Assembly (NCBI GenBank): GCA_016218905.1
Contig: JACRCS010001001.1
Location: 1 to 11,268 of the forward strand
From: Deltaproteobacteria bacterium
GTDB lineage: Bacteria > Desulfobacterota_C > Deferrisomatia > Deferrisomatales > JACRMM01
DNA length: 11,268 nucleotides
Reading direction: 5' to 3'
In this document: positions 1 through 7,629 of the stretch, in pieces
How the letters are laid out: every line of letters starts with the position of its first letter
Numbering within the stretch: the stretch's first letter is position 1
The notes under the pieces: generated by a model
Told to the model about the DNA's origin: nothing
Databases searched by the model: none
The model's input: the letters and a program-made list of their open reading frames with translations, nothing else
Position numbers and translations under genes: made by a program

Positions 1-556
1 TGGAGCGCGCGCCGCAGAGGAACTCGAAGGGGATGCTCGTGATCCCGCCTCGGATCGTGACGAGGCCCTCGTCCCGGAAGAGCTGGGCGACTCGGGTTCC
101 GTTGGTCTGGATCCACTCCATGGTGAGCTTGAACTCGTCCATGTCGAGGACGCGGGGGAGGTACTCGTTGCGGAAGGGGATCCAGCCCTTCTCGATGATC
201 GTGTCGTACTCGGAGGCCTGCATCACCTCCGCCTCGTGCACCTGCCAGAGGCTGTCCTCCGGCAGTTCCCGCCCGGGAATGTCGAGATGGGAGAGCCAGA
301 GGAGGGTGAGCATCACGTGGATCCTCGCGCCGGGGAGGCCGTTCAGTCCGTCGATGCCCCCGAGCCTCTTCACGGCCGCGAGGGTCGTCTCCACGGCGAA
401 ATCCATGTCCATGCAGTAGCGGGCCAGGGAGGCCCCCATATACCTGGGCGAGAAGGCGCCCCCGATGTAGATGACCGGCACGCGGTCCACCGGCTCCAGG
501 TTGATGGCCTTGAGGATCCGAGCGAGCCGTTCCTGGTAGAGCGCGTCGGTGTCCAT
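1..556 (-). CDS. Uroporphyrinogen decarboxylase-family corrinoid methyltransferase (MtaA/CmuA type), C-terminus beyond the window
   Basis: The visible 185 residues begin MDTDALYQERLARILKAINL, followed by EPVDRVPVIY. This Arg-rich start with a P-x-DRVPV stretch is the usual opening of UroD-fold proteins related to MtaA, MtbA and CmuA. Those enzymes use a TIM barrel and a C-terminal zinc site to move methyl groups to or from a corrinoid protein. The zinc ligands lie in the missing C-terminal half, so activity cannot be judged here. The start ATG is 2 nt past the stop of the corrinoid-protein gene, so the two are almost certainly translated together. This recalls CmuA, where a UroD domain and a corrinoid domain are one protein. 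Substrate unknown. True heme-pathway HemE is unlikely because of the neighbours and the divergent N-terminus. Confidence 0.85.
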   Translation of the reverse strand, partial: MDTDALYQERLARILKAINLEPVDRVPVIYIGGAFSPRYMGASLARYCMDMDFAVETTLAAVKRLGGIDGLNGLPGARIHVMLTLLWLSHLDIPGRELPEDSLWQVHEAEVMQASEYDTIIEKGWIPFRNEYLPRVLDMDEFKLTMEWIQTNGTRVAQLFRDEGLVTIRGGITSIPFEFLCGARS

Positions 557-558
557 GA

Positions 559-1185
559 TCAGCCCTCCAACCACTGCTTGCAGAGGGTGACCGCCGCCTG
601 CGCGTCGGCGCCCCAGGCGTCCGCCTTGGCGAAGCCGCAGACCTTCTCGTCCACCGGGCCGCCGCCGATCATGACCCTCACCTTCGACCGGAGGCCGGCC
701 GCCTCGACCGCCGCCACGGTCTCGCGCATGGAGTCGAAGGCCATGGTCAGGAGCCCAGACAGGCCGAGCACGGTCGCGCCGGTCTCCTTCAGCGCCTCGA
801 CGAACCTCTCCGCCGGGACGTCGACGCCGAGGTCCGTCACCGCGAAGTTGGACGCTTCGAGCAGGCCCGCGACGAGGTCCTTGCCGATGTCGTGGATGTC
901 TCCTTTGACCGTTCCCAGGACGACCCTGCCGCCGGTGGGTTCGCCCGCGCCTTTGAGCAAGGGCTTTAGGACGTCGCTCGCCTGCTTGAGGATCTCGCCC
1001 GCCATCATCAAGTCCGAGATGAAGTACTCGCCCTTCTCGAAGCGCTCGCCGACGAGCGCCATGCCCTCCTGGCACGCCCGGAGAATGGCCATCGGGTCCG
1101 TCCCCCCCGCGAGCTGCTCCTTCACGAGCCGGAGGGCTTCTTCTTCGTTCAAGTCCGCCAGCGCCTGCTTCAGTTCGCTCGACAT
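559..1185 (-). CDS. Corrinoid (B12-binding) methyl-carrier protein, MtvC/MtbC/MtgC type
   Basis: A 208-aa protein of normal length for the family. Residues 1-88 form the helical cap domain (B12-binding_2), with MAGEIL at 61-66. Residues 89-205 are the Rossmann-like cobalamin domain. The DxHxxG motif is D96-I-H98-D-I-G101, with H98 the expected lower axial cobalt ligand; S143-G-L and the G174-G-G loop complete the site. The protein carries a methyl group on Co(III) between two methyltransferases. The start is ATG 1185, preceded by GCAAGGAGAGACG. The reading frame stays open far upstream on this strand, but that part overlaps the binding-protein gene and encodes low-complexity Arg/Gly/Pro sequence, so the longer form is rejected. 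It lies between binding-protein A (71 nt upstream) and the UroD-family gene (2 nt downstream), which is its likely methyl-donor enzyme. Confidence 0.93.
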   Translation of the reverse strand: MSSELKQALADLNEEEALRLVKEQLAGGTDPMAILRACQEGMALVGERFEKGEYFISDLMMAGEILKQASDVLKPLLKGAGEPTGGRVVLGTVKGDIHDIGKDLVAGLLEASNFAVTDLGVDVPAERFVEALKETGATVLGLSGLLTMAFDSMRETVAAVEAAGLRSKVRVMIGGGPVDEKVCGFAKADAWGADAQAAVTLCKQWLEG

Positions 1186-1221
1186 CGTCTCTCCTTGCTC
1201 CGAGCGTGTTAACGACGAGCC

Positions 1222-1259
1222 AATTCGCAATTCGGTCCGGAATCCGGAATTCGGAATTA
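1222..1259. repeat. Heptad-periodic AATTCGG repeat at the end of binding-protein gene A
   Basis: The stretch reads as imperfect 7-nt units: AATTCGC, AATTCGG, a shortened TCCGG, AATCCGG, AATTCGG, then AATTA. It includes the TAA stop of binding-protein A and occupies about half of the 71-nt gap before the corrinoid gene. Its 7-nt period matches two other intergenic repeats in this window (3712-3786 and 10090-10222), but its unit sequence differs. AATTC/GAATT pairs allow weak hairpins. No function is evident; it could affect mRNA processing between the two genes. Confidence 0.6.
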
Positions 1260-2447
1260 CTTCTTCCTGTAGAGCTTCCAATCGCCCTTTTCGACGACCA
1301 CGGGTACGTAGCAGTTGGGCGGCAGTCCGTTGTGGTTGTCGGCCGTGTAGTTGAAGATCCCGTTCTGCCCCACGAAGCCCTTGATCGCCTCGAGACGGTC
1401 CCGGATCTGCTCCCGGATCTTCACCAGGTCGTCCTCCTTGGCGGGGTCGAGCTTGGGGTCGACCTTCTTCAGCGCCTCGACGAGCAGGTAGACCTGGTCC
1501 CAGGTGTGGCCCGCGTAGAGGCTGAAGTCGCCGTGGAGCTTCGTGTATTTCGTGTAGAGCTCCATGGCGACCTTCTTCTGGGGGTCGCTCGCCGGGAGCT
1601 CCGGGGCGACGAGCGTCTTGATCGTGGTGGTGACGATCCCCTCCGCGTACTTGCCCGCCAGGGAGATGAACTCCGGGCCGACGATCGCGTAGTCGCTCAC
1701 GATGGGGCCGGTGAAGCCGAGGTCGCGGGCGTTCTTGATGACCATCACCGTGTCCGCCATCTGCCCCGTGATGAGCAGGCCGTCCGCCCCGGCCGCTTTG
1801 ACGTGGGTGAGCTGCGGGCCGACGTCGGTGCTGCCCGGCGCGTACTTCTCCACGGCGGCGGGGGTGATCCTCATCTCCTTCGTCGCCCAGTCGAAGGCGT
1901 CCCGGCCGGTCTGGCCGTAGACGTTGTCGATGTGGATGTACGCGATCTTCTTCACGCCCTTCTGCCGCAGGACGTCCAGCAGCATCGGGATGGAGGCTTC
2001 CTTCTGCCGGGGCACCACGCTGAAGACCCACTTCTTCGTCGGGATCCAGATCTTCTCCGAGGCGCCGCCGCCGATGAGGGGGACCTTCCCGGACTCCACG
2101 GTCTGGATGGCGGCCATGGTGCCGCCGGAGGAGGAGTACCCGATCACCGCGACGGCCTTGTCCACGTCGATCAGCCGCTTGGTGTCCGTCACCGACTTCG
2201 TCGCGTTGCTCTCGGAGTCGTAGAGGATCGTCTTCAGGGGCCGCCCGTTCACGCCGCCCGCCGCGTTCACCGCCTCCACGGCGATCTCGAGCCCCTTCTT
2301 CTCCCCGATTCCGATGGTCGAGATGATCCCGGTGAGGTCGAGGAGGACGCCGACGGGGTACGGTGCGGCGGCGGCCCTCGCCTGACCGGCGAGACCGAGG
2401 AGCGCCACGGACCCAATGAGGAGCTTGCTCAGGCTGTGTCTTCTCAC
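1257..2447 (-). CDS. HAAT-family ABC transporter periplasmic substrate-binding protein A
   Basis: A 396-aa Peripla_BP_6 (LivJ/LivK-like) protein. The start is GTG 2447, chosen because AAAGGAG lies 6 nt upstream and translation from it gives a clean signal peptide: VRRHSLSK basic end, hydrophobic LLIGSVALLGLAG, and A23-R-A25 cleavage before AAAPYPVGV. No ATG is suitably placed. The mature protein has the family hallmark VNAAGGVNGR (60-69) and the usual YGQTGRD and GADGLLITG segments. It delivers ligand to the LivHMGF-type permease encoded upstream. It is about 70% identical by eye to the next gene (2489-3679) and of the same length, so the pair arose by tandem duplication. The family is named for branched-chain amino acids, but members also bind amides, urea and aromatic acids; the methyltransferase neighbours favour another ligand. 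Spacing is 41 nt from copy B. Confidence 0.92.
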   Translation of the reverse strand: MRRHSLSKLLIGSVALLGLAGQARAAAAPYPVGVLLDLTGIISTIGIGEKKGLEIAVEAVNAAGGVNGRPLKTILYDSESNATKSVTDTKRLIDVDKAVAVIGYSSSGGTMAAIQTVESGKVPLIGGGASEKIWIPTKKWVFSVVPRQKEASIPMLLDVLRQKGVKKIAYIHIDNVYGQTGRDAFDWATKEMRITPAAVEKYAPGSTDVGPQLTHVKAAGADGLLITGQMADTVMVIKNARDLGFTGPIVSDYAIVGPEFISLAGKYAEGIVTTTIKTLVAPELPASDPQKKVAMELYTKYTKLHGDFSLYAGHTWDQVYLLVEALKKVDPKLDPAKEDDLVKIREQIRDRLEAIKGFVGQNGIFNYTADNHNGLPPNCYVPVVVEKGDWKLYRKK

Positions 2448-2488
2448 GCGTCTCTCCTTTCTGCTCGTGCGTCTTTCGAACGCTGCCC

Positions 2489-3679
2489 CTACCTCTCCTT
2501 GTACGGCTTCCACTTCCCGTTCTGGACGACGACAGGGATGTAGCACTTGTGCGGCAGCCCATTGTGGTTCTCGGGAGTGTAGTTGAACGTGCCGTTCTGG
2601 CCGACGAAGCCCCTGATCTTCTCCAAGTTCTCGCGCACCTGGGCTCGGATCTTGGTGACGTCGTCCTCCTTGGAGGGGTCGAGCTTCGGATCGACCTTCT
2701 TCAAGGCTTCAACCAGCAGGTAGGCCATGTCCCAGGAGTGCCCCGAGTAGAGACTGAAGGCACCATGCCGTTTGGTGTATTCGTTGTAGAGCGCGAGGGC
2801 AATCTTCTTCTGGGGATCGTTGGCGGGGATATCCTGCGCGACGAGGGCCTTCAGGGAGGTCGTGACGATCCCTTCCACGTACTTGCCGCCGAGGTCGATG
2901 AACTCGGGGCCGACCACGGCGTAGTCGGAGACGATGGGACCCGTGAAGCCCTGATCTCTCGCGTTCTTGATCACCATGACGGTGTCCGCGACGTTGCCCG
3001 TGATCAGCAGCGCGTCGGCGCCTGCCGCCTTGATGTGGGTGATCTGGGGGCCCACGTCGGTGCTGCCGGGGGCGTACTTCTCGACGAGGGCGGGAGTGAC
3101 CTTCATCTCCTTCGCGACGGCGTCGAAGGTGTCCCTCCCGGTCTGGCCGTAAGTCGTGTCGATGTAGAGGTACGCGATCTTCTTCGCTCCCCGGTCGAGG
3201 AGGTTGTCGAGGAGGATCGGGATGGAGGCCTCCCGCTGCCTCGGGACGACGGAGAAGGCCCAGGGCTTCGTGGGGATCCAGAGCTTATCCGTGGCGGTGC
3301 CCGCGAGCATGGGGGTCTTACCGCTCTCGATCGTCTGGACCGCAGCCATGGCATTGCCGGAGAGCGCGTAGCCGAGGCAGGCGATCACGTGGTCGACGTC
3401 GATCAGCTTCTTCGTGTGGATGACCGTCTTCGAGGGATCGCTCTCGTTGTCGTAGTAGACGGGCTTGAGCTTGCGGCCGTTGACCCCGCCGGCCGCGTTG
3501 ATCGCGTCGAAGACGATCTCGAAGCCCCGTTTCTCCGGGATGCCGAGGCTCGACACCCGGCCGGTGAGCTCCAGGTTGACGCCGACCGGGTAGGGTGCCG
3601 GCTCCGCGGCCTTGGCGCCGGACGAAAGCCAGCCAAGGCCGAAGGAGACCGCCAGGAGCGCTACGAGTCGTCTCACCAT
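2489..3679 (-). CDS. HAAT-family ABC transporter periplasmic substrate-binding protein B
   Basis: A 396-aa Peripla_BP_6 protein and tandem paralogue of protein A. I chose ATG 3679 (MVRRLVALLA) because GGAGG lies 8 nt before it and the length then equals that of copy A. An ATG at 3694 in the same frame has no room for a ribosome-binding site, and GTG 3676 is a second alternative. The signal peptide runs to A22-K-A24 with cleavage before AEPAPYPVGV. The INAAGGVNGR hallmark, YGQTGRD and AGADALLITG are present, as in copy A. The two copies differ mainly in the signal peptide and around residues 100-130 and 285-300, which may reflect different ligands or affinity. It follows livF after a 111-nt gap filled by a heptad repeat, the longest gap inside this operon. 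Confidence 0.91.
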   Translation of the reverse strand: MVRRLVALLAVSFGLGWLSSGAKAAEPAPYPVGVNLELTGRVSSLGIPEKRGFEIVFDAINAAGGVNGRKLKPVYYDNESDPSKTVIHTKKLIDVDHVIACLGYALSGNAMAAVQTIESGKTPMLAGTATDKLWIPTKPWAFSVVPRQREASIPILLDNLLDRGAKKIAYLYIDTTYGQTGRDTFDAVAKEMKVTPALVEKYAPGSTDVGPQITHIKAAGADALLITGNVADTVMVIKNARDQGFTGPIVSDYAVVGPEFIDLGGKYVEGIVTTSLKALVAQDIPANDPQKKIALALYNEYTKRHGAFSLYSGHSWDMAYLLVEALKKVDPKLDPSKEDDVTKIRAQVRENLEKIRGFVGQNGTFNYTPENHNGLPHKCYIPVVVQNGKWKPYKER

Positions 3680-3711
3680 CTCCGAAACCTCCATCCTTCC
3701 GAGTTGATGGT

Positions 3712-3786
3712 TTTCAGTTCTCGGTTCTCGGTTCTCGGTTCTCTGTTTTCGGTTCTCGGGACTACCGACAACCGATGACCGATGAC
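3712..3786. repeat. Heptad-repeat inverted element between livF and binding-protein B
   Basis: On the plus strand, units of the form TTCTCGG (3712-3759, with variants TTTTCAG, TTCTCTG and TTTTCGG) are followed directly by an arm at 3760-3786 made of ACCGACA, ACCGATG and ACCGATG after GACT. TTCTCGGT and ACCGANNA are near complements, so the RNA can fold back on itself. The 27-nt right arm matches 22 of 27 positions with the arm at 10196-10222, so the two are copies of one family. The element fills most of the 111 nt between livF and the binding-protein gene. It may act as an intra-operon mRNA stability or processing structure; that role is inference. Confidence 0.75.
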
Positions 3787-3790
3787 CCGC

Positions 3791-4567
3791 TCAACCGCCT
3801 AGGTACGCCCGCCGGATCTCTTCGCTCTCCACCACCTCGCTGCACGTCCCGTGGAGCGCCACCTCGCCGCGCTCAAGCACGTAGACGTGGTCGGCGACCT
3901 TGAGCGCGGCCCGCGCGTTCTGCTCGACGAGGAGGAGGGAAAGCCCCCACTCGCTGCAGATTCGCTTGAGGACGCTCATCACCTCGGCCACGAGCAGCGG
4001 CGAGAGTCCGAGGGACGGCTCGTCGAGCGCCAGGAGCTTCGGTTTCGCCATGAGCGCCCGGCCGATGGCGAGCATCTGCTGCTGCCCTCCCGACATCGTG
4101 TCCGCCCGCTGTTTCAGGCGCTCCTTGAGGATCGGGAAGAGGGAGAAGACCATTTCCAGCTGGGCGTCGAGGTCGCCGCGGGCGTTGGCCGGGACCGAGT
4201 AGGTGCCGAGGAGGAGGTTGTCCCTGACGCTCATGGCGCCGAAGAGCTCCCGGCCCTCCGGGACGCTCGCGATTCCCCTTCGGATGATCACGTGGGGCGG
4301 CAGCCCCTGGATCGCCTCGCGCGCGAAGGAGACCGTGCCCCGCGCGGGCCTCAGGAGTCCCGTCAGCGCCCGCAGGAGCGTCGTCTTCCCGGCTCCGTTG
4401 CTGCCCAGAATCGCCACCACCTCTCCCGCGTGGACCGCGAGGTCCACGCCCTTCAGCACCTGGGCCTCGCCGTAGTAGGCGTGGATCCCTTCCATGGAGA
4501 GGAGGAGCGTCTCCGCCGTCCGGGCCGCGGGAACCTTGCAGGCGGGGGCCTCGAGCTCGATCGCCAT
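3791..4567 (-). CDS. livF: HAAT-family ABC transporter ATP-binding protein, LivF type
   Basis: A 258-aa cytoplasmic nucleotide-binding subunit. Walker A is GSNGAGKT at 55-62, the signature is MSGGQQQ at 158-164, and Walker B is LLALDEP at 178-184. The switch position carries Q in LLVEQN (212-217) in place of the usual His, which is normal for LivF proteins. The C-terminal IRRAYLGG is also typical. About 15 residues at the N-terminus (roughly 1-20) exceed the classical LivF length. The start ATG 4567 is preceded by GAGGAGGCGTG and overlaps the livG stop by 1 nt as TGATG. It pairs with LivG to power the LivHM permease. Confidence 0.94.
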   Translation of the reverse strand: MAIELEAPACKVPAARTAETLLLSMEGIHAYYGEAQVLKGVDLAVHAGEVVAILGSNGAGKTTLLRALTGLLRPARGTVSFAREAIQGLPPHVIIRRGIASVPEGRELFGAMSVRDNLLLGTYSVPANARGDLDAQLEMVFSLFPILKERLKQRADTMSGGQQQMLAIGRALMAKPKLLALDEPSLGLSPLLVAEVMSVLKRICSEWGLSLLLVEQNARAALKVADHVYVLERGEVALHGTCSEVVESEEIRRAYLGG

Positions 4568-5337
4568 CACGCCTCCTCGCCCAGGTAGGCTCGGATGACC
4601 TGCTCGTCCGCCCGCACCTCGTCCGGGGTGCCGTCGGCGATCTTGGCGCCGGCGTTCAGGACGACGACGCGCTCGGAGAGGGACATCACGAAGGGCATGT
4701 TGTGCTCGATGAGGAAGACCGTCACGCCGCGCGCGGCCAGCTCGCGTACGAGCTCCGCGAGCCGCTCCACCTCGTGGGCGGCGAGCCCGCCGGCCGGCTC
4801 GTCGAGCATCAAGAGCTTCGGTTTCATGCCGAGGGCCCGCGCGATGCCGACGAGCTTCCGCTCGCCGAGCGGGAGCTTCGTGACCGGGAGGCCGGCCTTC
4901 TCGCGTAGTCCCACGAGCCCGAGGTTCTCCAACGCTTCCTCTCGGATCCGCCGCTCCTCCGCCCTGGCCCCCCGGAGCCCGAACCCCGTGGCGAAGATGC
5001 CTCGGGCGCTCTTCGTGTGGCATCCGACGAGGGCGTTCTCGAGGACGCTCATGCTGGGGAAGAGCTCCTCGAGCTGGAAGGTCCGGGCCAGGCCCAGGGC
5101 GGCCTTGGCGTAGGGCGGCAGCCCCGCGACCTCCCGGCCCTCGAACCGAGCGGAACCGACGTCGGGCGGATGCACCCCCATCAGGACGTTGATGAACGTC
5201 GACTTCCCCGCGCCGTTCGGGCCGATCATGGACGTGATGCTCGCCCGCGTCAGGGAAAGCGAGACGTCCTGGAGGGCGCGGATGCCGCCGAAGCTCCGGG
5301 TGAGGCCCTTGACCTCGAGGAGCGGCTCGCGGCTCAT
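4567..5337 (-). CDS. livG: HAAT-family ABC transporter ATP-binding protein, LivG type
   Basis: A 256-aa ATPase subunit. Walker A is GPNGAGKS at 39-46, Walker B is LLMLDEP at 175-181, and the switch His is H212 in LIEHNM. The ending VIRAYLGEEA is characteristic of LivG. The signature loop reads LPLGERK at 155-161, where LivG proteins usually have an LSYGQQ- or LSGGQQ-like sequence. The Ser is replaced by Pro and the Gln by Glu, which may weaken the ATP site it completes. The start ATG 5337 overlaps the livM stop by 4 nt (ATGA), and the stop overlaps the livF start by 1 nt. It works with LivF as a heterodimer under the LivHM permease. Confidence 0.94.
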   Translation of the reverse strand: MSREPLLEVKGLTRSFGGIRALQDVSLSLTRASITSMIGPNGAGKSTFINVLMGVHPPDVGSARFEGREVAGLPPYAKAALGLARTFQLEELFPSMSVLENALVGCHTKSARGIFATGFGLRGARAEERRIREEALENLGLVGLREKAGLPVTKLPLGERKLVGIARALGMKPKLLMLDEPAGGLAAHEVERLAELVRELAARGVTVFLIEHNMPFVMSLSERVVVLNAGAKIADGTPDEVRADEQVIRAYLGEEA

Positions 5338-6335
5338 GTCCGGATCGCTCCGACGGAGACGGCGGCGTCGCCCGGGCTCCGGCCGCCGAGCCTCTCGAAG
5401 AGGCGCGACAGCCAGCCGGTGATCCCGCCCGGGGCGAAGATCAGGATCACGATGATGAGCAGACCGAAGAAGATGGCGTCCACCTCCGCCGTCATCCGGG
5501 GCAGCAGGTTGCCGAGGTAGCCGTGGATGAGCTCCCGCAGCCAGGTCAGGACGAAGCTCCCGATCAGGGGCCCGTAGACCGTGTTCCCTCCGCCGACGAT
5601 GATCATGGTCGTGAGCTCGATGAGAAGCGGAATCCCGAAGACCCCCGGCTGGGTGAACCGGAGATAGAAGCAGTAGATGCTCCCGGCGACGGAGGCGATG
5701 GCGGCGGTCAGCATGAAGAGCTGGAGCCGCACCCTCGGGACGTTCACCCCCATGCACCTCGCCGCGGTCTCGCTGTCGCGCAGAGAGCGGATCGCCCGGC
5801 CCACCCGTCCCCGCATGACGTTCGAGAGAAACCAGAGCTGTCCGAGGCAGAAGGCCCAGGAGAGGTAGTAGAAGTGGAGGTCCTTCTCGAAGACGAAGCC
5901 CCCGACGGCAAGCGCCGGGATGCCGACGAGGCCCTCGTGTCCGCCCGTCAGCGAGCTGAACTGCCCCAGCGAGACCTCCACGATGATGAGCAGGCAGAAG
6001 GTCGCGCAGGCGAGATAGAAGCCCCGCAGCCGGAGCAGGGGTGCGCCGAGCAGGAACGAGACGCTCGTCACCACGCCGGAGCCGATCAGGGTGCCCGCCC
6101 ACGGCGGCGCGACCCCTTTGGTCGCCAGGACGGCGCCGGAGTACGCGCCGAGGCCGAAGAAGGTCGGGTGCGCCAGGGAGAAGATCCCGCCGAACTCCAG
6201 GAGGATCCCCATTCCGACGGCCAGGGTGCCGTGGATCGCGATGAAGGTCATCGTCCCGAGGACGTAGCTGTTGGAAGAGGCGAGCGGCAGGAACGCGATC
6301 GCCGCCGCCACGAGCCAGGGAAAGGCCTTCTTCAT
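5334..6335 (-). CDS. livM: HAAT-family ABC transporter permease, LivM type
   Basis: A 333-aa inner-membrane permease with many hydrophobic segments. The first spans about residues 6-20, others cover 26-48, 55-72, 80-100 and 106-124, and the last is 285-303. The cytoplasmic coupling loop to the ATPases is GRVGRAIRSLRDSETAARCM (177-196), the EAA-like loop of this family. IIVGGGNTVYGPLIG (245-259) is also a LivM hallmark. The start ATG 6335 has AAGGAG 6 nt upstream and overlaps the livH stop as ATGA. The polar tail after residue 310 is ordinary. It forms the channel with LivH. Confidence 0.94.
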   Translation of the reverse strand: MKKAFPWLVAAAIAFLPLASSNSYVLGTMTFIAIHGTLAVGMGILLEFGGIFSLAHPTFFGLGAYSGAVLATKGVAPPWAGTLIGSGVVTSVSFLLGAPLLRLRGFYLACATFCLLIIVEVSLGQFSSLTGGHEGLVGIPALAVGGFVFEKDLHFYYLSWAFCLGQLWFLSNVMRGRVGRAIRSLRDSETAARCMGVNVPRVRLQLFMLTAAIASVAGSIYCFYLRFTQPGVFGIPLLIELTTMIIVGGGNTVYGPLIGSFVLTWLRELIHGYLGNLLPRMTAEVDAIFFGLLIIVILIFAPGGITGWLSRLFERLGGRSPGDAAVSVGAIRT

Positions 6336-7201
6336 GCCCGGCTCCTTCTGCGCCAGCTGAGGGTTTCGAAGATCAGGAAGAGGATCATGACCGTCAGGGC
6401 GAAGACGTCCTTCAGCCCGGCATCCAGGAAACCCGCGCAGCAGCCCTCCAGGAGGCCGATGGCGAGGCCGGCGAGGACGGTGCCGGTGATCGTCCACCCG
6501 CCCACGATGGCCGCGACGAGGCCCTTCAGGCCGGCGAGCATTCCGATCTCGTAGCCCGTGAAGGTGATCGGGGCGATGAAGATCCCCGTCACCGCGCCGA
6601 GGAACCCGGCGAGACCGAAGCAGAAGAGGCGGACCGAGCCGATGTCGATCCCCATGAGCCGCGCTCCCGTCATGTTGATCGCGGACGCCCGCAGGGCCTT
6701 TCCGAAGAGGGAGCCGTTGAGGAAGAGGGCGAGCCCGACGGTCACCACGAGGAGTAGGCCGAAGACCGCGATCACCTGCGGCGTGACGGTCGCTCCGAGA
6801 AACTCGATCACGCGGGAGCCGAAGAAGGGGTCGATGTTTCGGGTCTCGGAGCCCCAAACGAGGAGGACAACGCCCTTGATCACCGAGGCCGACGCGATTG
6901 TCAGCATCATGTACGTCATCTCCGTCGGAAACCGGACGGGACGGATCACGACGCGCTCCAGAACCACGGCCATGGCGGTCGTCGCAAGCGTTGCGAGGGC
7001 TGCCGCGGCCGGGAGCCCGAGACCGCCCTTGTGGAGCCCCCAGGTGAGCATGCCGCCGAGCATCAGAAACTCGCCCGTGGCGAAGTTGAGGACCGTGGTC
7101 ACGAGGTAGACGAGGCTCCAGCAGATCCCGATGATGGCGTAGATGCTGCCCCCGGTCATACCGGAGATCGCGTACTGGAGGACCTGCGAAAGCAGCGTCA
7201 T
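6332..7201 (-). CDS. livH: HAAT-family ABC transporter permease, LivH type
   Basis: A 289-aa inner-membrane permease of the usual length. The N-terminal hallmark LNFATGEFLMLGG (38-50) corresponds to the LNFAHGEF-type motif of LivH, with T at the common His position. The coupling loop is GKALRASAINMTGARLMGID (167-186), and KGLVAAIVGGW (226-236) is the typical later segment. Hydrophobic stretches suggest about eight membrane spans. The start ATG 7201 lies in ATGA shared with the stop of the upstream 143-aa gene, so it is translationally coupled to it; GGAGAAGG is upstream. It is the first transporter gene in the operon, downstream of cobW and the unknown gene. Confidence 0.94.
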   Translation of the reverse strand: MTLLSQVLQYAISGMTGGSIYAIIGICWSLVYLVTTVLNFATGEFLMLGGMLTWGLHKGGLGLPAAAALATLATTAMAVVLERVVIRPVRFPTEMTYMMLTIASASVIKGVVLLVWGSETRNIDPFFGSRVIEFLGATVTPQVIAVFGLLLVVTVGLALFLNGSLFGKALRASAINMTGARLMGIDIGSVRLFCFGLAGFLGAVTGIFIAPITFTGYEIGMLAGLKGLVAAIVGGWTITGTVLAGLAIGLLEGCCAGFLDAGLKDVFALTVMILFLIFETLSWRRRSRA

Positions 7202-7629
7202 GGAGCCTTCTCCAGGTGGAGCCCGTCGAAGCGGGCTGCGGAGTCGAGCCTCTCAACGGCGGTCGAGCAGGAGCGGGAGCAGCCCTCTTCCCGAGCGGCG
7301 TCCTCCACGACGGAGGCCACCGTACTCTGCGGCAGGCCGTATACGAGCGCGACGAGCTCGAGCGCCAGCTCCCGGAGGCCCTCGGGGACCCGCCCCTGTA
7401 CCGTGGCCGGGTGGTCTCCGCTCACGGCGCTCACGTGCAGGAACCCTCCCGCCGCGGGCCTGGCGATTCCCTTGATGTGTCCCACCAGGACGGCTCCCTC
7501 CTCGACCGCTCGCCGCGCCACCGCCTCCGCGAATCCTCGGAGGAGGGCGCCCCACGCTTCCGAGGTCAACGCCTCGCCGGCCCGCCAGGTCACCCGCGCG
7601 GCACAGGGCTCAAGCGTCAGGGCAGCCAC
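7198..7629 (-). CDS. Unrecognised 143-aa protein coupled to a CobW GTPase
   Basis: I do not recognise a domain with certainty. The frame starts at GTG 7629, with GGGAG 8 nt upstream, and overlaps the cobW 3' end by 13 nt in another frame. It ends in ATGA with livH. The protein is soluble, with no signal peptide or membrane segment. It contains an alternating hydrophobic stretch, VLVGHIKGIARPAAGGFLHV (47-66), that looks like beta strands, then a helical region EGLRELALELVALVYGLP (83-100), and a C117-x3-C121 pair (CSRSC) near the end. CobW-family proteins usually carry a C-terminal domain that the neighbouring GTPase lacks, so this may be that partner part as a separate chain. Its place inside a tightly overlapping operon supports it as a real gene. 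Function unknown. Confidence 0.72.
   Translation of the reverse strand: MAALTLEPCAARVTWRAGEALTSEAWGALLRGFAEAVARRAVEEGAVLVGHIKGIARPAAGGFLHVSAVSGDHPATVQGRVPEGLRELALELVALVYGLPQSTVASVVEDAAREEGCSRSCSTAVERLDSAARFDGLHLEKAP

Noticed and set aside
559..2562. A single 667-residue minus-strand protein ending in the corrinoid domain
   Set aside because: The first 460 or so residues are Arg/Gly/Pro low-complexity sequence out of frame with binding-protein A. The corrinoid protein has its own start and ribosome-binding site at 1185.
1206..3778. Long plus-strand open frames opposite the binding-protein genes (1206-2543 and 2549-3778)
   Set aside because: They are antisense frames kept open by high GC, with no family resemblance, and they mirror each other only because the two sense genes are duplicates.
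3712..3786. CRISPR array or simple tandem repeat artefact
   Set aside because: Units are 7 nt without spacers, arms are inverted, and a homologous element exists at 10 kb.
5523..6554. Plus-strand 343-residue frame opposite livM
   Set aside because: Its composition is dominated by Asp/Glu/Arg/Pro without motifs. The opposite strand encodes a clear permease with overlapping neighbours.
3791..7201. Firm assignment of the transporter to branched-chain amino acids or urea
   Set aside because: The family is certain but the ligand cannot be read from sequence, and the neighbours suggest a methylated compound instead.
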